IMG/VR virus record: IMGVR_UViG_3300031951_000401 | Span: 1 to 41,425 of that record | Direction: 5' to 3' (one strand) | Origin: a virus | DNA: 41,425 nucleotides | Shown here: one piece after another, positions 7,826 to 16,069 of the stretch | Position numbering within the stretch: position 1 is the stretch's first letter | Layout: each line of letters begins with the position of its first letter | Notes under the pieces: model-generated | Told to the model about the DNA's origin: nothing | Database searches by the model: none | Seen by the model: the letters and a program-made list of their open reading frames with translations, nothing else | Program-made: the position numbers and the translations under genes

Positions 7826-8470
7826 TCAGAGCGAGAAATCAATAGATCCAAGGGCAGCGGCAGCGACCTTACCCTTCTCAGGATCGGCAGCCTTAGTAGG
7901 TGCCTTACGGGTCGACTTCGGGAGATAAAGAACTTTGTCCAGGTTGTAGTTCAGGTAGTTTTTGTCGTCTTTTTCGGAAGTGGATACCCGACCAACTGCA
8001 ATAGTTGGTGTCCCCGGTGCAAGATCGGAGAGTTGCTTACTCAGCTCATTCCACGCTGTGATTTTGAACCACTGTGTTTCGCTGTCTTCAGCCTGCCAGG
8101 CAAGGGACCGATTGGTTACGGTCGAATCACCCAGTTCAACTTCGTCTGCTTTAGGGCCGAGGCCCCCCGTGGCAATGAACAGGTTAATCGCCAGCAAATC
8201 ACTGAAGTTTTCTTCGGTGACCACGAGCATGGGTTGCATCTGAAGGACACCATCTACGGTTGCCCGCGTGGGACCCAGCGCCAGGACGGTTTGACCTTTT
8301 TTAAGATTGCTGAGGAGTTTTCCGACGTAATGGTCAGATTTTTGAAGGAGTTGGATTTTGGTTGCGACTCGCTTGTCGTTGGAAGGCAGAGCCTCGGCGA
8401 GCACGTTGGTCGTTCCTTCGTCTGTCTGCGCCTCAGAGGTGACGCACAATCCCAGAATGAAGACGTTCAT
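7826..8470 (-). CDS. Single-stranded DNA-binding-like protein
   Basis: Probably coats single-stranded DNA during replication. The second half carries an SSB-like pattern: LLAINLFIATGGLGPKAD (about residues 91-108), then SLAWQAEDSETQWFKITAW and a GRVSTSEKDDKNY...LDKVLYLP strand series, matching the order of OB-fold strands in SSB (residues about 90-185). The first half (TKIQLLQ...VGKLLSNLKKGQTVLALG) may be a second OB fold, in which case the protein is a tandem. The C-terminus has a basic linker and ends GSIDFSL, not the acidic DDDIPF of bacterial SSB. It overlaps the upstream HNH/HTH gene by 38 bases. Confidence 0.65.
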   Translation of the reverse strand: MNVFILGLCVTSEAQTDEGTTNVLAEALPSNDKRVATKIQLLQKSDHYVGKLLSNLKKGQTVLALGPTRATVDGVLQMQPMLVVTEENFSDLLAINLFIATGGLGPKADEVELGDSTVTNRSLAWQAEDSETQWFKITAWNELSKQLSDLAPGTPTIAVGRVSTSEKDDKNYLNYNLDKVLYLPKSTRKAPTKAADPEKGKVAAAALGSIDFSL

Positions 8471-8993
8471 CCTTGAGCTTCCTGTAGATCGTTGAGCGGT
8501 TTACGTTAAGTGCCTTGGCGATCTGACGAGCAGAAGCGCCTTGGCCATGGAAGGCTAGCAGCATTTGAATGTCGCCGCTGGTTAGTTTCGCATTTTTCTC
8601 ACTGTGATACTCAAAGTGATACGGGTTTACACAGAGAGGGTTGTCGCACCGTGGCTTGGGCATGGCACCGTCCCTCGGGATGTCTAGATATTTAAGTATC
8701 GTAGTTCTGACGTAATAGCGTTTACTTAGCGCATAGAAGCAGGGGCTTCCGTTAGTTATAGATCCCTCCCACACAGCACAATCTCTTTGATTGAAATCGT
8801 TTAGTGCCAATCGTTCAAATAAGTTTGAGACTGGGGTTGGTCTGGATTTCAAGTAAGTTATTTGATATTTGTCGCAATCTAAAGCCCTGCTTATATCGAG
8901 GGCTTGACCTTGGGCATGTGCCGTGTCCGCCGCGACGATAGACAGGGCTAAGGATTTGTTATGACTGTTAAATACTATGCTGTGATGTTCCAA
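8433..8993 (-). CDS. HNH-like zinc-binding protein with C-terminal HTH
   Basis: Residues 116-126 (CDNPLCVNPYH) match the zinc-binding core of HNH endonucleases of the homing type, and residues about 137-175 (LTSGDIQMLLAFHGQG then SARQIAKALNVNRSTIYRKL) form a clear resolvase-like helix-turn-helix. The combination suggests a DNA-binding endonuclease or a regulator derived from one. The N-terminal part has no obvious NUMOD motif. The start is TTG 8993, the only in-frame choice before residue 110, so the N-terminus is uncertain. The gene begins four bases after the stop of its upstream neighbour and runs 38 bases into the SSB-like gene. Confidence 0.75.
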   Translation of the reverse strand: MEHHSIVFNSHNKSLALSIVAADTAHAQGQALDISRALDCDKYQITYLKSRPTPVSNLFERLALNDFNQRDCAVWEGSITNGSPCFYALSKRYYVRTTILKYLDIPRDGAMPKPRCDNPLCVNPYHFEYHSEKNAKLTSGDIQMLLAFHGQGASARQIAKALNVNRSTIYRKLKDERLHSGIVRHL

Positions 8994-8996
8994 ATT

Positions 8997-10025
8997 TTAC
9001 TTCTTCTTGCCTTTACCGCCATCATTTTTACTAGCGGCCTGTTCTAATACCTGACGAGCTTGGTTGCTGAGTTCAACCCGACCTTTGTCTGCGGCTTTTA
9101 AAGCAGACTCCGCAGCTTTGGCGTTATTACCAGGAGCTGATAGCAGTGCGGCCGCTTCGTTGCGGCTCAGCGTGGATTGCGCCTGAGCAGTCTGGCCGCC
9201 TTTCGCTGCCGCTAAAACACCTGTGTTTCCCGGCTGAGCAGCTTGCCTTTGCTCCACTCGCTGAAACGCTGCGAAAGCGCCAGCAGGAGCTTCTGCGCTT
9301 GAAGGCGCAACATAGGTTCCTTTATTCGCCGTGGATGCAACAAAACCTCCCGATGCTTTTTGAATCGTTGTCGGTTGTTGTTTTGTGGAGGTTGCCCAAT
9401 CAGGTTGCATTCCTCTCTGGGGAGCTGTGGCCGCCGGGGCAGTCGTCTGTGCTGGGGCAGTCGTCTGTGCTGACGTATCCCCTTCGCCTCCTCCACCGAT
9501 CGTGCCGTAGTTGACGTCCCCGCTGTAATAATCTCCGTAGTACTGTTGCCAATTACCGCCGACAACGGGGGCGTTGTAAGTGGTGGTCCCACCGCCTGTA
9601 CTTGGCGTTGAGGAAGGTGTCGAGGGAACCGAGGGTGTCTGTACTTGAGCACCAGGAATCATGCTCGCCGTGGTGTAGTTACCTGCGCCAACGCGACCGC
9701 CTCGGACACCCTTGTAATCAGTAGTAACTAAATCTCTAACACCGCCAGGCAGCCCGGCCATGTAATCGCCGTATAAAGTCGCTGTCGTTTCTTCTTTTTT
9801 CGTTTCTCCGGTGACGTCTGTTGCCGGCGAAACAACAGGAGTAGTTTCAGTGGGCTTATCTACTTCTTCTAACTCTGCGTCCATGGTCTCGAATTGAAGA
9901 CCAGGGAATCGCTGCGTCAGGATATCTCGAATACCTTTGACGTCGCCCGCTTGCATGGCTTGCGACATCGGACCGACCTGAGGCGTGCCGCTGATTCGGA
10001 AACCGTAAGCAGGAGTCGCAGTCAC
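8997..10025 (-). CDS. Low-complexity, virion-like hypothetical protein
   Basis: The 342-aa product has a short ordered N-terminus (to about residue 60), a long Gly/Thr/Ser/Pro/Gln-rich middle with the repeated hexapeptide AQTTAP, and an Ala-rich helical C-terminus ending in KGKKK. Composition resembles the virion-type proteins at 39735-40490 and 40495-41208 on the plus strand more than its minus-strand neighbours. It may be a structural or scaffold-like protein, or an ejected protein, expressed with the middle genes. No enzyme motif is visible. Confidence 0.7.
   Translation of the reverse strand: MTATPAYGFRISGTPQVGPMSQAMQAGDVKGIRDILTQRFPGLQFETMDAELEEVDKPTETTPVVSPATDVTGETKKEETTATLYGDYMAGLPGGVRDLVTTDYKGVRGGRVGAGNYTTASMIPGAQVQTPSVPSTPSSTPSTGGGTTTYNAPVVGGNWQQYYGDYYSGDVNYGTIGGGGEGDTSAQTTAPAQTTAPAATAPQRGMQPDWATSTKQQPTTIQKASGGFVASTANKGTYVAPSSAEAPAGAFAAFQRVEQRQAAQPGNTGVLAAAKGGQTAQAQSTLSRNEAAALLSAPGNNAKAAESALKAADKGRVELSNQARQVLEQAASKNDGGKGKKK
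9436..9471 (-). repeat. Perfect 18-bp tandem repeat inside a coding region
   Basis: GGGGCAGTCGTCTGTGCT occurs twice in tandem (9436-9453 and 9454-9471). It encodes two copies of AQTTAP on the minus strand and keeps the frame, so copy number can change protein length without disruption. Confidence 0.9.
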
Positions 10026-10064
10026 TAATCTGAACCCAATCTTAGTTACAGGATAGCAAAATTA

Positions 10065-10562
10065 CTATACGTTTTCAAAGTACCGTCGTAGCTGGTGGCC
10101 TTTTTTGACCACCATATCCAGCGTATTTAGTGTGAACAACGCATCTTCATAGGTTTTAAATACTTGAGCGTTGCCTCGCTCTCCGCTGTATTTAACCAGT
10201 GTTTTGTTTTTAATCGCTTCCACCACAAACTTACCCTCCGGGTTTGTGATGACCCAGACCTCCCTGAACTGTAAGTGAGTCCGAGTCGCCACTTCGGCTT
10301 CGGTAAAGAGCTGCTTTTTCTTTGGTACTTTAGAACGGATCTTGGGCGCTTCTAACTTTTTTAAGGTGTTAGCTGCGCTACCGATTTTATTTTGACGCTT
10401 TAAGGATCGAGCGTGGTTAGCCGCCGCAAGGGGCGAGTCAAACTCTGTCAGGCAGACAAAGAAGTTATCCTCGCCCTCAATTACACCAAAATACTTCCCG
10501 TCGTTTTTCAGCGTAAATACATCTTTTACGTTACCCTTAGGCACAGCGAGCAGCCGAGACAT
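10065..10562 (-). CDS. Basic hypothetical protein with two similar halves
   Basis: No known family. The 165-aa protein is rich in Lys and Arg. Two segments look related: GKYFGVIEG...FDSPLAAANHA (about residues 22-52) and GKFVVEAIK...FKTYEDALFTL (about 110-148), each a short beta hairpin followed by a helix, as in a duplicated alpha/beta module. A central basic linker (PKIRSKVPKKKQ) separates them. It lies between polA and the low-complexity gene in the same direction. A nucleic-acid-binding role is suggested by charge only. Confidence 0.7.
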   Translation of the reverse strand: MSRLLAVPKGNVKDVFTLKNDGKYFGVIEGEDNFFVCLTEFDSPLAAANHARSLKRQNKIGSAANTLKKLEAPKIRSKVPKKKQLFTEAEVATRTHLQFREVWVITNPEGKFVVEAIKNKTLVKYSGERGNAQVFKTYEDALFTLNTLDMVVKKGHQLRRYFENV

Positions 10563-10597
10563 GGAGTACGTTTGCGGTTTCCTTAGGTTAGTAATTT

Positions 10598-10622
10598 AGC
10601 ACACCTATGTTGGGTGTGTGCT
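10598..10622 (-). terminator. Hairpin at the end of the DNA polymerase gene
   Basis: AGCACAC (10598-10604) pairs with GTGTGCT (10616-10622) across an 11-base loop, immediately after the polymerase stop codon on the minus strand. The following AAATTACTAA lacks a T-run, so it may be a weak terminator or an mRNA-stabilising end. Confidence 0.4.
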
Positions 10623-12520
10623 TACTTCGCGCTCCAATCCTCCCCAATTCCAGCTTCGGCGACGAGTCTAGTTTTGTTAAAGACCGTATCACCTGCGGCC
10701 ACCATTATGTCCGACAGTTTGTGCTGCCATTCATCAGCTAACTCCTCTCTCACTTCGAGCACGATTTCATCGTGTACCACAGCCACTAAGCGGACGTCGT
10801 CTCCTATGGACGGATTCAGCTCGCCCAAAGCAACCTTCAAGATGTCAGCGCCAGAACCCTGAATCAATGTGTTGGCGGCGATGGTCATTTTGGCATCGTC
10901 AAAACTGAGTAGACGGCGCCGTCCCATAGCTGTGCGGGTGTAGCACCAACCGTCTTGCACGAGAGCACCTCGCTCACGATGCCACTGCCGCAGGCGAGGA
11001 TACGAAGCGTGGAACTTTGCGTGAGTCACTTTGCTTTCCGATAAAGTCAGCATCAATCCAAAAGACGCCGCAGCATATGTTTTGAATTTCGAGTAGCCGA
11101 TCCCGTAGATCATGCCAAAGTTTGCTCCTTTCGCCATCTGTCTCTGCTGCTTTGTAACTTCCGAAATATCACAATCGTTCATACGACTTGCTGTTAGTGT
11201 ATGTAGATCAATGTCTTGGTTATACGCCTCCTGCATCTCCGGTATATTCGCTAGCTCAGCTAGCAATCGGAGCTCCATCTGGGAGTAATCGCAGATAACT
11301 AGTTTGAATCCGGGAGAGGCAACGAAGCACTCTCGGAAATTTTTGGAGCGAGGAATCTGCTGCAAGTTCACCGCGTAGGTTTGTTTTCCAGATTTTTTCG
11401 TTGTTCTCTTAGCTCCTGTGCATGTGAAGCGCCCGCTGTTAGCACCAAACTGGTTGTAGAAGCTGTGAATTCTGTTGGTAACAGGATTGATGTTGTCAAT
11501 CAGTTTAGTTATATGCTCTAGCTTTGTTTCTGTTTTAACGCGTTGGCGGAACAAAGCCAGCGTGGGGTCGTCGCTGTTGAATTCGGACAGAGAGATCTGG
11601 CTTAGGGTTTGCTTTTTGGTTTCTAGGTCAAACGGCAGCTCGATTCCACATGCGTTAAAAGCTTTGCAGACTTGGGCGCAGCTCGAAGGATTGAACTCCT
11701 TTTTCGGTTTTTTACCGACGGCAATGTTCCCGTCCACGTCGCGAGGCAATTTAGCTTCTTCCGGCAAACGAGAATCGAGCTCTTCGACAAACTCTTTGGT
11801 CTTCTCTTCCAGTTCTTTTCGTATCTCGCTCTCTAGATTTTTTAGCTTAGCTACGTCCACTGCGAATCCCCTGTAGCACATCCAAGCTACAGGGCGTACA
11901 GCCTTCGATTCCATGCTGTAAACGCCCATGAGGTCTTCCTCTTTGAGCTCTTCGATCTGCAACGCTGCGACCTTAGGCAGTAAGTCCACGTCGCGGGCTG
12001 CGTATTCGATCTGTTCTAGGTCTAGCTCCGGTGCGCCCCAATCAGAAACTTGCAGTTCCTTATCTATCTGTAGTTCTAGTCGCCGCTCTAGAACGGCTTT
12101 AAGGGAACAGGATACGTCAGCGAAATAGGGTTTGTTTGCCTGCGGAGAGATACGCTTCTCCTTAAAGCCTGCCCGCAGTACTCGCTCGGCAAGATAAGTA
12201 TCAAAGACTTTTCCTTTGTAATCGATACCCAAGCTGAACAGAAATTGAAAATCAAAATTGGCGTTGTGAATCACAAACAACTCTCTTGTTTCTATGTAGT
12301 TTCTCAGCTCATCATCTACCGGAACTTTAAACAGATCGAACACGTAGACGCAGCGATCTTCTAAAGTCGGCGACGCGTCACAGAGCTGCAGCAAACGACA
12401 CCGAGCCAGAGAGGCTTGTAGCCCCGTGGTCTCTGTATCCAAGCACAACTTATTTATTTCTTTGAGTTCATTCAGTGCTTGCTTGTACTGATCTGTCGTT
12501 TGAATGAATTTAACTTGCAT
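10622..12520 (-). CDS. polA: Family A DNA polymerase with 3'-5' exonuclease
   Basis: Replicative phage DNA polymerase. The N-terminal proofreading domain shows ExoI LDTETTGL (27-34), ExoII HNANFDFQF (85-93) and ExoIII YAARD (173-177). The polymerase domain shows motif A DYSQMELR (411-418), motif B RQMAKGANFGMIYG (460-473) and motif C VHDE (582-585). At the position equivalent to E. coli Pol I F762 the residue is Phe (F468 in NFG). There is no 5'-3' exonuclease domain, and 632 aa is usual for phage forms. The ATG at 12520 directly abuts the T-rich end of a terminator hairpin, leaving no ordinary leader. Confidence 0.96.
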   Translation of the reverse strand: MQVKFIQTTDQYKQALNELKEINKLCLDTETTGLQASLARCRLLQLCDASPTLEDRCVYVFDLFKVPVDDELRNYIETRELFVIHNANFDFQFLFSLGIDYKGKVFDTYLAERVLRAGFKEKRISPQANKPYFADVSCSLKAVLERRLELQIDKELQVSDWGAPELDLEQIEYAARDVDLLPKVAALQIEELKEEDLMGVYSMESKAVRPVAWMCYRGFAVDVAKLKNLESEIRKELEEKTKEFVEELDSRLPEEAKLPRDVDGNIAVGKKPKKEFNPSSCAQVCKAFNACGIELPFDLETKKQTLSQISLSEFNSDDPTLALFRQRVKTETKLEHITKLIDNINPVTNRIHSFYNQFGANSGRFTCTGAKRTTKKSGKQTYAVNLQQIPRSKNFRECFVASPGFKLVICDYSQMELRLLAELANIPEMQEAYNQDIDLHTLTASRMNDCDISEVTKQQRQMAKGANFGMIYGIGYSKFKTYAAASFGLMLTLSESKVTHAKFHASYPRLRQWHRERGALVQDGWCYTRTAMGRRRLLSFDDAKMTIAANTLIQGSGADILKVALGELNPSIGDDVRLVAVVHDEIVLEVREELADEWQHKLSDIMVAAGDTVFNKTRLVAEAGIGEDWSAK

Positions 12521-12523
12521 AAA

Positions 12524-12547
12524 AGAAAGCCCCGCTTTCGCGAGGCT
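12524..12547 (-). terminator. Rho-independent terminator abutting polA start
   Basis: On the minus strand AGCCTCGC (12547-12540) pairs with GCGGGGCT (12535-12528), one G-U pair, closing a GAAA tetraloop, followed by TTTCTTTT and then the ATG of polA. It ends the transcript of the gene at 12578-13324; it could also act as an attenuator for polA. Confidence 0.82.
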
Positions 12548-12577
12548 GAGCGGTGTTTGAGAAGTTTACCTGAGCTT

Positions 12578-13324
12578 TCAGCGCAGGCGGGTTTTGAAGG
12601 AATTCAGAATGAACTGCTCGGCGTCTCCCCACAACTCGATCATCTCCTTGCCACGCTCGTTCAGCTGCACACTGTAGAAGGGCCGGAGCATTGCTCGCAC
12701 TTGCGAAGTTTGGTTCTCGTCGCGGCTGCCGCGTGAGATGTTGCTGCGACGCTCAACGAGGTCGTTCTTCATGAGCCATTGCAGAGCGTCGCGCAGGCCG
12801 ATATACACCGGCGAGACGTGGAAGGTTTCGCGACGCGAGATGCCAGCCCGGAAATCTTTGGGTTCCCACGCCCCGTTCCTCAGCTCAAAGCCTTGGAACA
12901 GAACTGACTTCGGGCTCACCTCAAGGTTGTTCACCCAATAGCTTGCGACTTGGCGCAGCGTCCACCAGGATCCGTTGCTGGCGGAGCCGAGGATCATTGC
13001 TGTTCCGACTGCCCACAGTCCGTTAGACCGGTGGAGATCCTCCAGCAGCTGGTCAACCGGCCGCTGGATGGACATCACTTCGAGCTGCTTCGTCAAAGCA
13101 ATCGGAGCTTCCAAGGCGTCGCTCACGGAAATTTTCCATGCGAGGTTCGCAAGCTCTGGAGATTTCTTCTCTACCGAAAGCTTGAAAAGCTTTGCGCTGT
13201 CTACCTTGCGGAGGTTGAGAACCGATGCGAGCTCGATCTTGATAGGAGAGGCAGACGTGGCTTCAGCCAGGGCCACCGCCTCGTCTTTGGTCAGATCTTT
13301 TCCTTTGAGTGTGTAGGTAAACAT
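12578..13324 (-). CDS. Hypothetical protein, possible winged-helix C-terminus
   Basis: No confident family. I chose ATG 13324 (MFTYTLKGKDLT); TTG 13333 would add only three residues. The N-terminal 90 residues are alternating helix and strand; residues about 170-240 (YIGLRDALQWLMKNDLVERR...VQLNERGKEMIEL) have the length and hydrophobic spacing of a winged helix. It lies between polA and the MoxR/VWA operon and ends at a strong terminator. A transcription-related role is possible. Confidence 0.72.
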   Translation of the reverse strand: MFTYTLKGKDLTKDEAVALAEATSASPIKIELASVLNLRKVDSAKLFKLSVEKKSPELANLAWKISVSDALEAPIALTKQLEVMSIQRPVDQLLEDLHRSNGLWAVGTAMILGSASNGSWWTLRQVASYWVNNLEVSPKSVLFQGFELRNGAWEPKDFRAGISRRETFHVSPVYIGLRDALQWLMKNDLVERRSNISRGSRDENQTSQVRAMLRPFYSVQLNERGKEMIELWGDAEQFILNSFKTRLR

Positions 13325-13397
13325 GAGAGCCAAGGGCTTTGACAGGTAGATGGTAAAGGCTTTTCACGGACTCTGCAACCGTTTATCTAAAGACTTT

Positions 13398-13628
13398 CTA
13401 AACCCACAACGCGGTAGGCCCGTCCTCTTGTCCCTGGGGCGCCTCGACAGGGAGCCAGACGATGGTTTTACCGTCTGGACCCAAAGCCGAGATGTGTAAC
13501 CTGTTGTTGCTCATCCAGAACTGCCCCACACAATGCGGCGTGGGACTCTCGGACTGCTCCCTGACCTTTTGTGCGGTGTCGTACTCGGCGATCAGCTCGT
13601 TGAAAATTTCACCGGCGTTTGATGTCAT
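13398..13628 (-). CDS. Small hypothetical protein coupled to VWA gene
   Basis: 76 aa, not recognised. The middle (VGQFWMSNNRLHISALGPDG) looks like a small beta sheet. Its ATG overlaps the TGA of the VWA gene in the sequence ATGA, so the two are probably translationally coupled and it may act with the MoxR/VWA system. Confidence 0.7.
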   Translation of the reverse strand: MTSNAGEIFNELIAEYDTAQKVREQSESPTPHCVGQFWMSNNRLHISALGPDGKTIVWLPVEAPQGQEDGPTALWV

Positions 13629-15172
13629 CGGATTGCTTTCTGAATAGCGTCTACAACATTATTATCGTCGGAGGTATCTACGGTGTAACTCTCGTCACTA
13701 AATGTCGCAACCACCGGGGGAAGGTGCCTGGCGATGCAGAACGTTGTCCACTGAGTGCCTGTAGATTCTTTGAACGCTTTGAGGCGCTTGACGAACGCAT
13801 CGGTGACCGCCGACTCGCCGTCGGTAATCATCAAGACGTCGCTGTTCTTTGTCAGCTCGTCATTCTTCAGCGCGTGGTCAATCACGCTGTTGAAGTTTGT
13901 GCCTCCGCGCAGAAACCAGTCGCCTACAAAATCCAGCAACTTTGAGGCACTTGCTTTGTTGGGTTCGATCGTGACACTGTTTTGAATGAAGGTATCAAAT
14001 AGGTTTATCTGCACCTTGCGACGTTGCTTCAGAGCTTCTTCAGCAATGACGAATGCAATGGCTTTGGACCAGATTTCGCTGGCACCTGTCATTGATCCCG
14101 ACACGTCGATGTACATCACGATCGGACCTTTGCCTAGATCTTTACGACTGGCGGTATAGTCCTTGGTAAGCAGAGTACGTTCAGAGTATTTGAGAGCAAA
14201 TAATGCGCGGCCTTGCGGCGTAGCCGCTAGTGCAATTTCGCTGGGAAATGCTTGCGTTATGTTGTTGTCGAATTTGGCACCGGTGATGTTCTCGTAGTTG
14301 CTCTTTGCCTTACGAGCACGCTTGCGCTCTGCCCAGATCCGCCGGAGGGTACCGAGCCGCGTGGCGATTTTACGCAGCGTCTGATTCCGGTTCAGCCGTT
14401 TGGCCAGCGCTTTCTTATCTGCCAGCGTGCCCGACGATGCGCCCTGACCCGCTGTGTCACCGAACAGGCTGCTCATTTGTTCCTGCAGTTCGTCGTTAGC
14501 CTTGTTGACGCTATCGACGATCCTGCTGGCCTCAGCGCCCACCTGCTCTTTGGCCTCCTGGATCGCGTCGTTGATCTGGTTGATCAACTCTTTAGCTTGC
14601 TGTCTGATCTCAGCAGCTTTGCCTGTGTTTCCCTTAGCTGTTTCTTTTTGGAACTTGTCCCGCAGCTCCTGTAGCTGCTGTCCGCTTTTGGTCAGCAACT
14701 CTACGTCAAAGGTCTGCTCGCTGATTGCTTGCTCGATGGCTTCGGCAAGCTCGTTCAGCAGCATCACTGCGTTGTTACCTGAGGCGAACTGATCGCCCAC
14801 GCAGCGGTGCAGCAAAAGAGGCCAGCCTGCGGCGTTGGTCAGCTCATCCATGACCGCAAACCACACACCGTTCTCCGGGCGGTAATTCTCAGGGAGCTTT
14901 GCGGGCATCCCGTCGCACACAGCACGGAAGTAGTCCTCGACGTCTTGTTCGCTGACAAGCCATTTGACTTGATCTTCGTTATACAGACGTTCGAAAATTT
15001 CTTTACCGAAGCGGCTCAGTTGAACAATCTCGTAGTTGTTAATTAAGTAGTTGACGCTGGGTTTCTGCTCGCGGACAAAGTCGTCCCACAGAAAGTCAGC
15101 CAGTGCGCTGCAGTACAGAGTCAGCGGCTGATTCTCGACAATACGTAAGAACTCTCGACGTGTTTGTGTCAT
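13625..15172 (-). CDS. VWA-domain protein, ViaA/CobT-like partner of MoxR
   Basis: A metal-binding von Willebrand A domain forms the C-terminal third (about residues 345-515 from the chosen start): MIDAS DVSGS at 356-360, the RGGTNF threonine near 425 and ITDGES near 449-454. The N-terminal two thirds are helical, with a Gln/Lys/Glu-rich coiled-coil stretch near 160-230. This order (helical N-terminus, C-terminal VWA) is that of ViaA and CobT, which work with MoxR AAA+ ATPases; a RavA-like MoxR is encoded upstream in the same direction. The start MTQTRREFL at ATG 15172 avoids an overlap with the preceding gene; the open frame extends to 15229. Confidence 0.9.
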   Translation of the reverse strand: MTQTRREFLRIVENQPLTLYCSALADFLWDDFVREQKPSVNYLINNYEIVQLSRFGKEIFERLYNEDQVKWLVSEQDVEDYFRAVCDGMPAKLPENYRPENGVWFAVMDELTNAAGWPLLLHRCVGDQFASGNNAVMLLNELAEAIEQAISEQTFDVELLTKSGQQLQELRDKFQKETAKGNTGKAAEIRQQAKELINQINDAIQEAKEQVGAEASRIVDSVNKANDELQEQMSSLFGDTAGQGASSGTLADKKALAKRLNRNQTLRKIATRLGTLRRIWAERKRARKAKSNYENITGAKFDNNITQAFPSEIALAATPQGRALFALKYSERTLLTKDYTASRKDLGKGPIVMYIDVSGSMTGASEIWSKAIAFVIAEEALKQRRKVQINLFDTFIQNSVTIEPNKASASKLLDFVGDWFLRGGTNFNSVIDHALKNDELTKNSDVLMITDGESAVTDAFVKRLKAFKESTGTQWTTFCIARHLPPVVATFSDESYTVDTSDDNNVVDAIQKAIR

Positions 15173-15197
15173 TTTTAGTAAAAAGAAGTGGGTCTGA

Positions 15198-15437
15198 CTA
15201 AAGGGCTTCAAGCTCGTCGGCGATGGCAAGGATTACATCAAGAGCATCTTTCCACCCATCAACATAACTCTGGTGAACGTAGTCAATGTCTTCAATGTGA
15301 GCTTTTGGGTGTGCTTGCTCCGCAGTAGCACGAATGGCGGCAGCAATTGCTACCACATCCATCTCATAAGGATCGGCTTCCCACTTTGCTATGAGCGCAT
15401 TCAATACTGCGTGAGCAGAGGGTAAAAGTTTAGACAT
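15198..15437 (-). CDS. Small cassette protein, LAIADEL family
   Basis: 79 aa helical protein. It resembles the protein at 33244-33480: both start near a PxAxxVLxA motif, contain A-x-R-A-x-A-x-Q and end with LAIADEL. Function unknown. It forms, with the next two genes, a three-gene cassette that has a counterpart at 33.2-34.1 kb, set into the MoxR/VWA operon. Confidence 0.75.
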   Translation of the reverse strand: MSKLLPSAHAVLNALIAKWEADPYEMDVVAIAAAIRATAEQAHPKAHIEDIDYVHQSYVDGWKDALDVILAIADELEAL

Positions 15438-15455
15438 GGTGTTTAGTTGATCGGA

Positions 15456-15710
15456 CTAAGAGGGGTCGTAAGTAGCGGCAAAGATGTCAGGCTTGCATGG
15501 GTAGAACTCACCCTTGATTCCTTTAATGATCCAGTCGCCGGGGTTGGCTCGATGCGTCCCCTCAAGGGTCTCAATCAGCAGAAACTCGCCAATCGCACTG
15601 GCCTCTCCTCCTTGGTCAACGATCCATTTAATCAGCCCTGCCGCAGAAGACGCACTTCCAGTGTGCTCGCGGGCTTCAATCTGAACGGGCTTTTTGGTGA
15701 AGTAGGGCAT
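15456..15710 (-). CDS. Small PGDWIIKG-type phage protein
   Basis: 84 aa. The C-terminal half PGDWIIKGIKGEFYPCKPDI followed by FxATY is a motif I know from many short phage and prophage proteins of unknown function, and the N-terminus (YFTKKPVQIEAREHTG) fits the same family. It lies in the accessory cassette between the LAIADEL and PITPPPELV proteins. Confidence 0.8.
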   Translation of the reverse strand: MPYFTKKPVQIEAREHTGSASSAAGLIKWIVDQGGEASAIGEFLLIETLEGTHRANPGDWIIKGIKGEFYPCKPDIFAATYDPS

Positions 15711-15724
15711 GGTAGTGATGTTGA

Positions 15725-16069
15725 CTAATCGGGCAAGGATTCGAGAGCGCGGCGGACAACATCAAGGTCGTCTATCTGCCACATTTCTTTGTTGTTTTGG
15801 ATCTTGTCAATTAGAGCAAGGCTTTGCTCCTTCAAGCTCGGCGGCTTGGGGCGGCGGGCGGCGCGGAGGAGGTTGCCAGCGTTTTGGTAGTTGAAGGTGT
15901 CTTGCCACTGGCAGCACGCCTCCAGCTCCTGGTCAGCGCCCCAGCGAGCGGCTTGGGTGGCGATGTTTTGACACAAAGCAAAAAGGTCTTCGTAGCTAGT
16001 TCCGTTAGTAGTCGCCCACTCACGCACCAGCTCAGGCGGCGGGGTGATCGGGTGGTCTTGAGGCGTCAT
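15725..16069 (-). CDS. PITPPPELV-family accessory protein, copy 1
   Basis: 114 aa. It carries HPITPPPELVREW at the start, IATQAARWGADQELEACC in the middle and RRPKPPSLKEQ then RALESLPD at the end. I recognise this as a family common in picocyanobacteria and their phages, function unknown. A second copy at 33712-34053 shares the ends closely while the centre differs. Its ATG overlaps the TGA of the MoxR gene as ATGA. Confidence 0.85.
   Translation of the reverse strand: MTPQDHPITPPPELVREWATTNGTSYEDLFALCQNIATQAARWGADQELEACCQWQDTFNYQNAGNLLRAARRPKPPSLKEQSLALIDKIQNNKEMWQIDDLDVVRRALESLPD

Noticed and set aside
8033-8476. Plus-strand open frame of 147 codons
   Set aside because: Opposite-strand shadow of the SSB-like gene, which has a recognisable OB-fold pattern.
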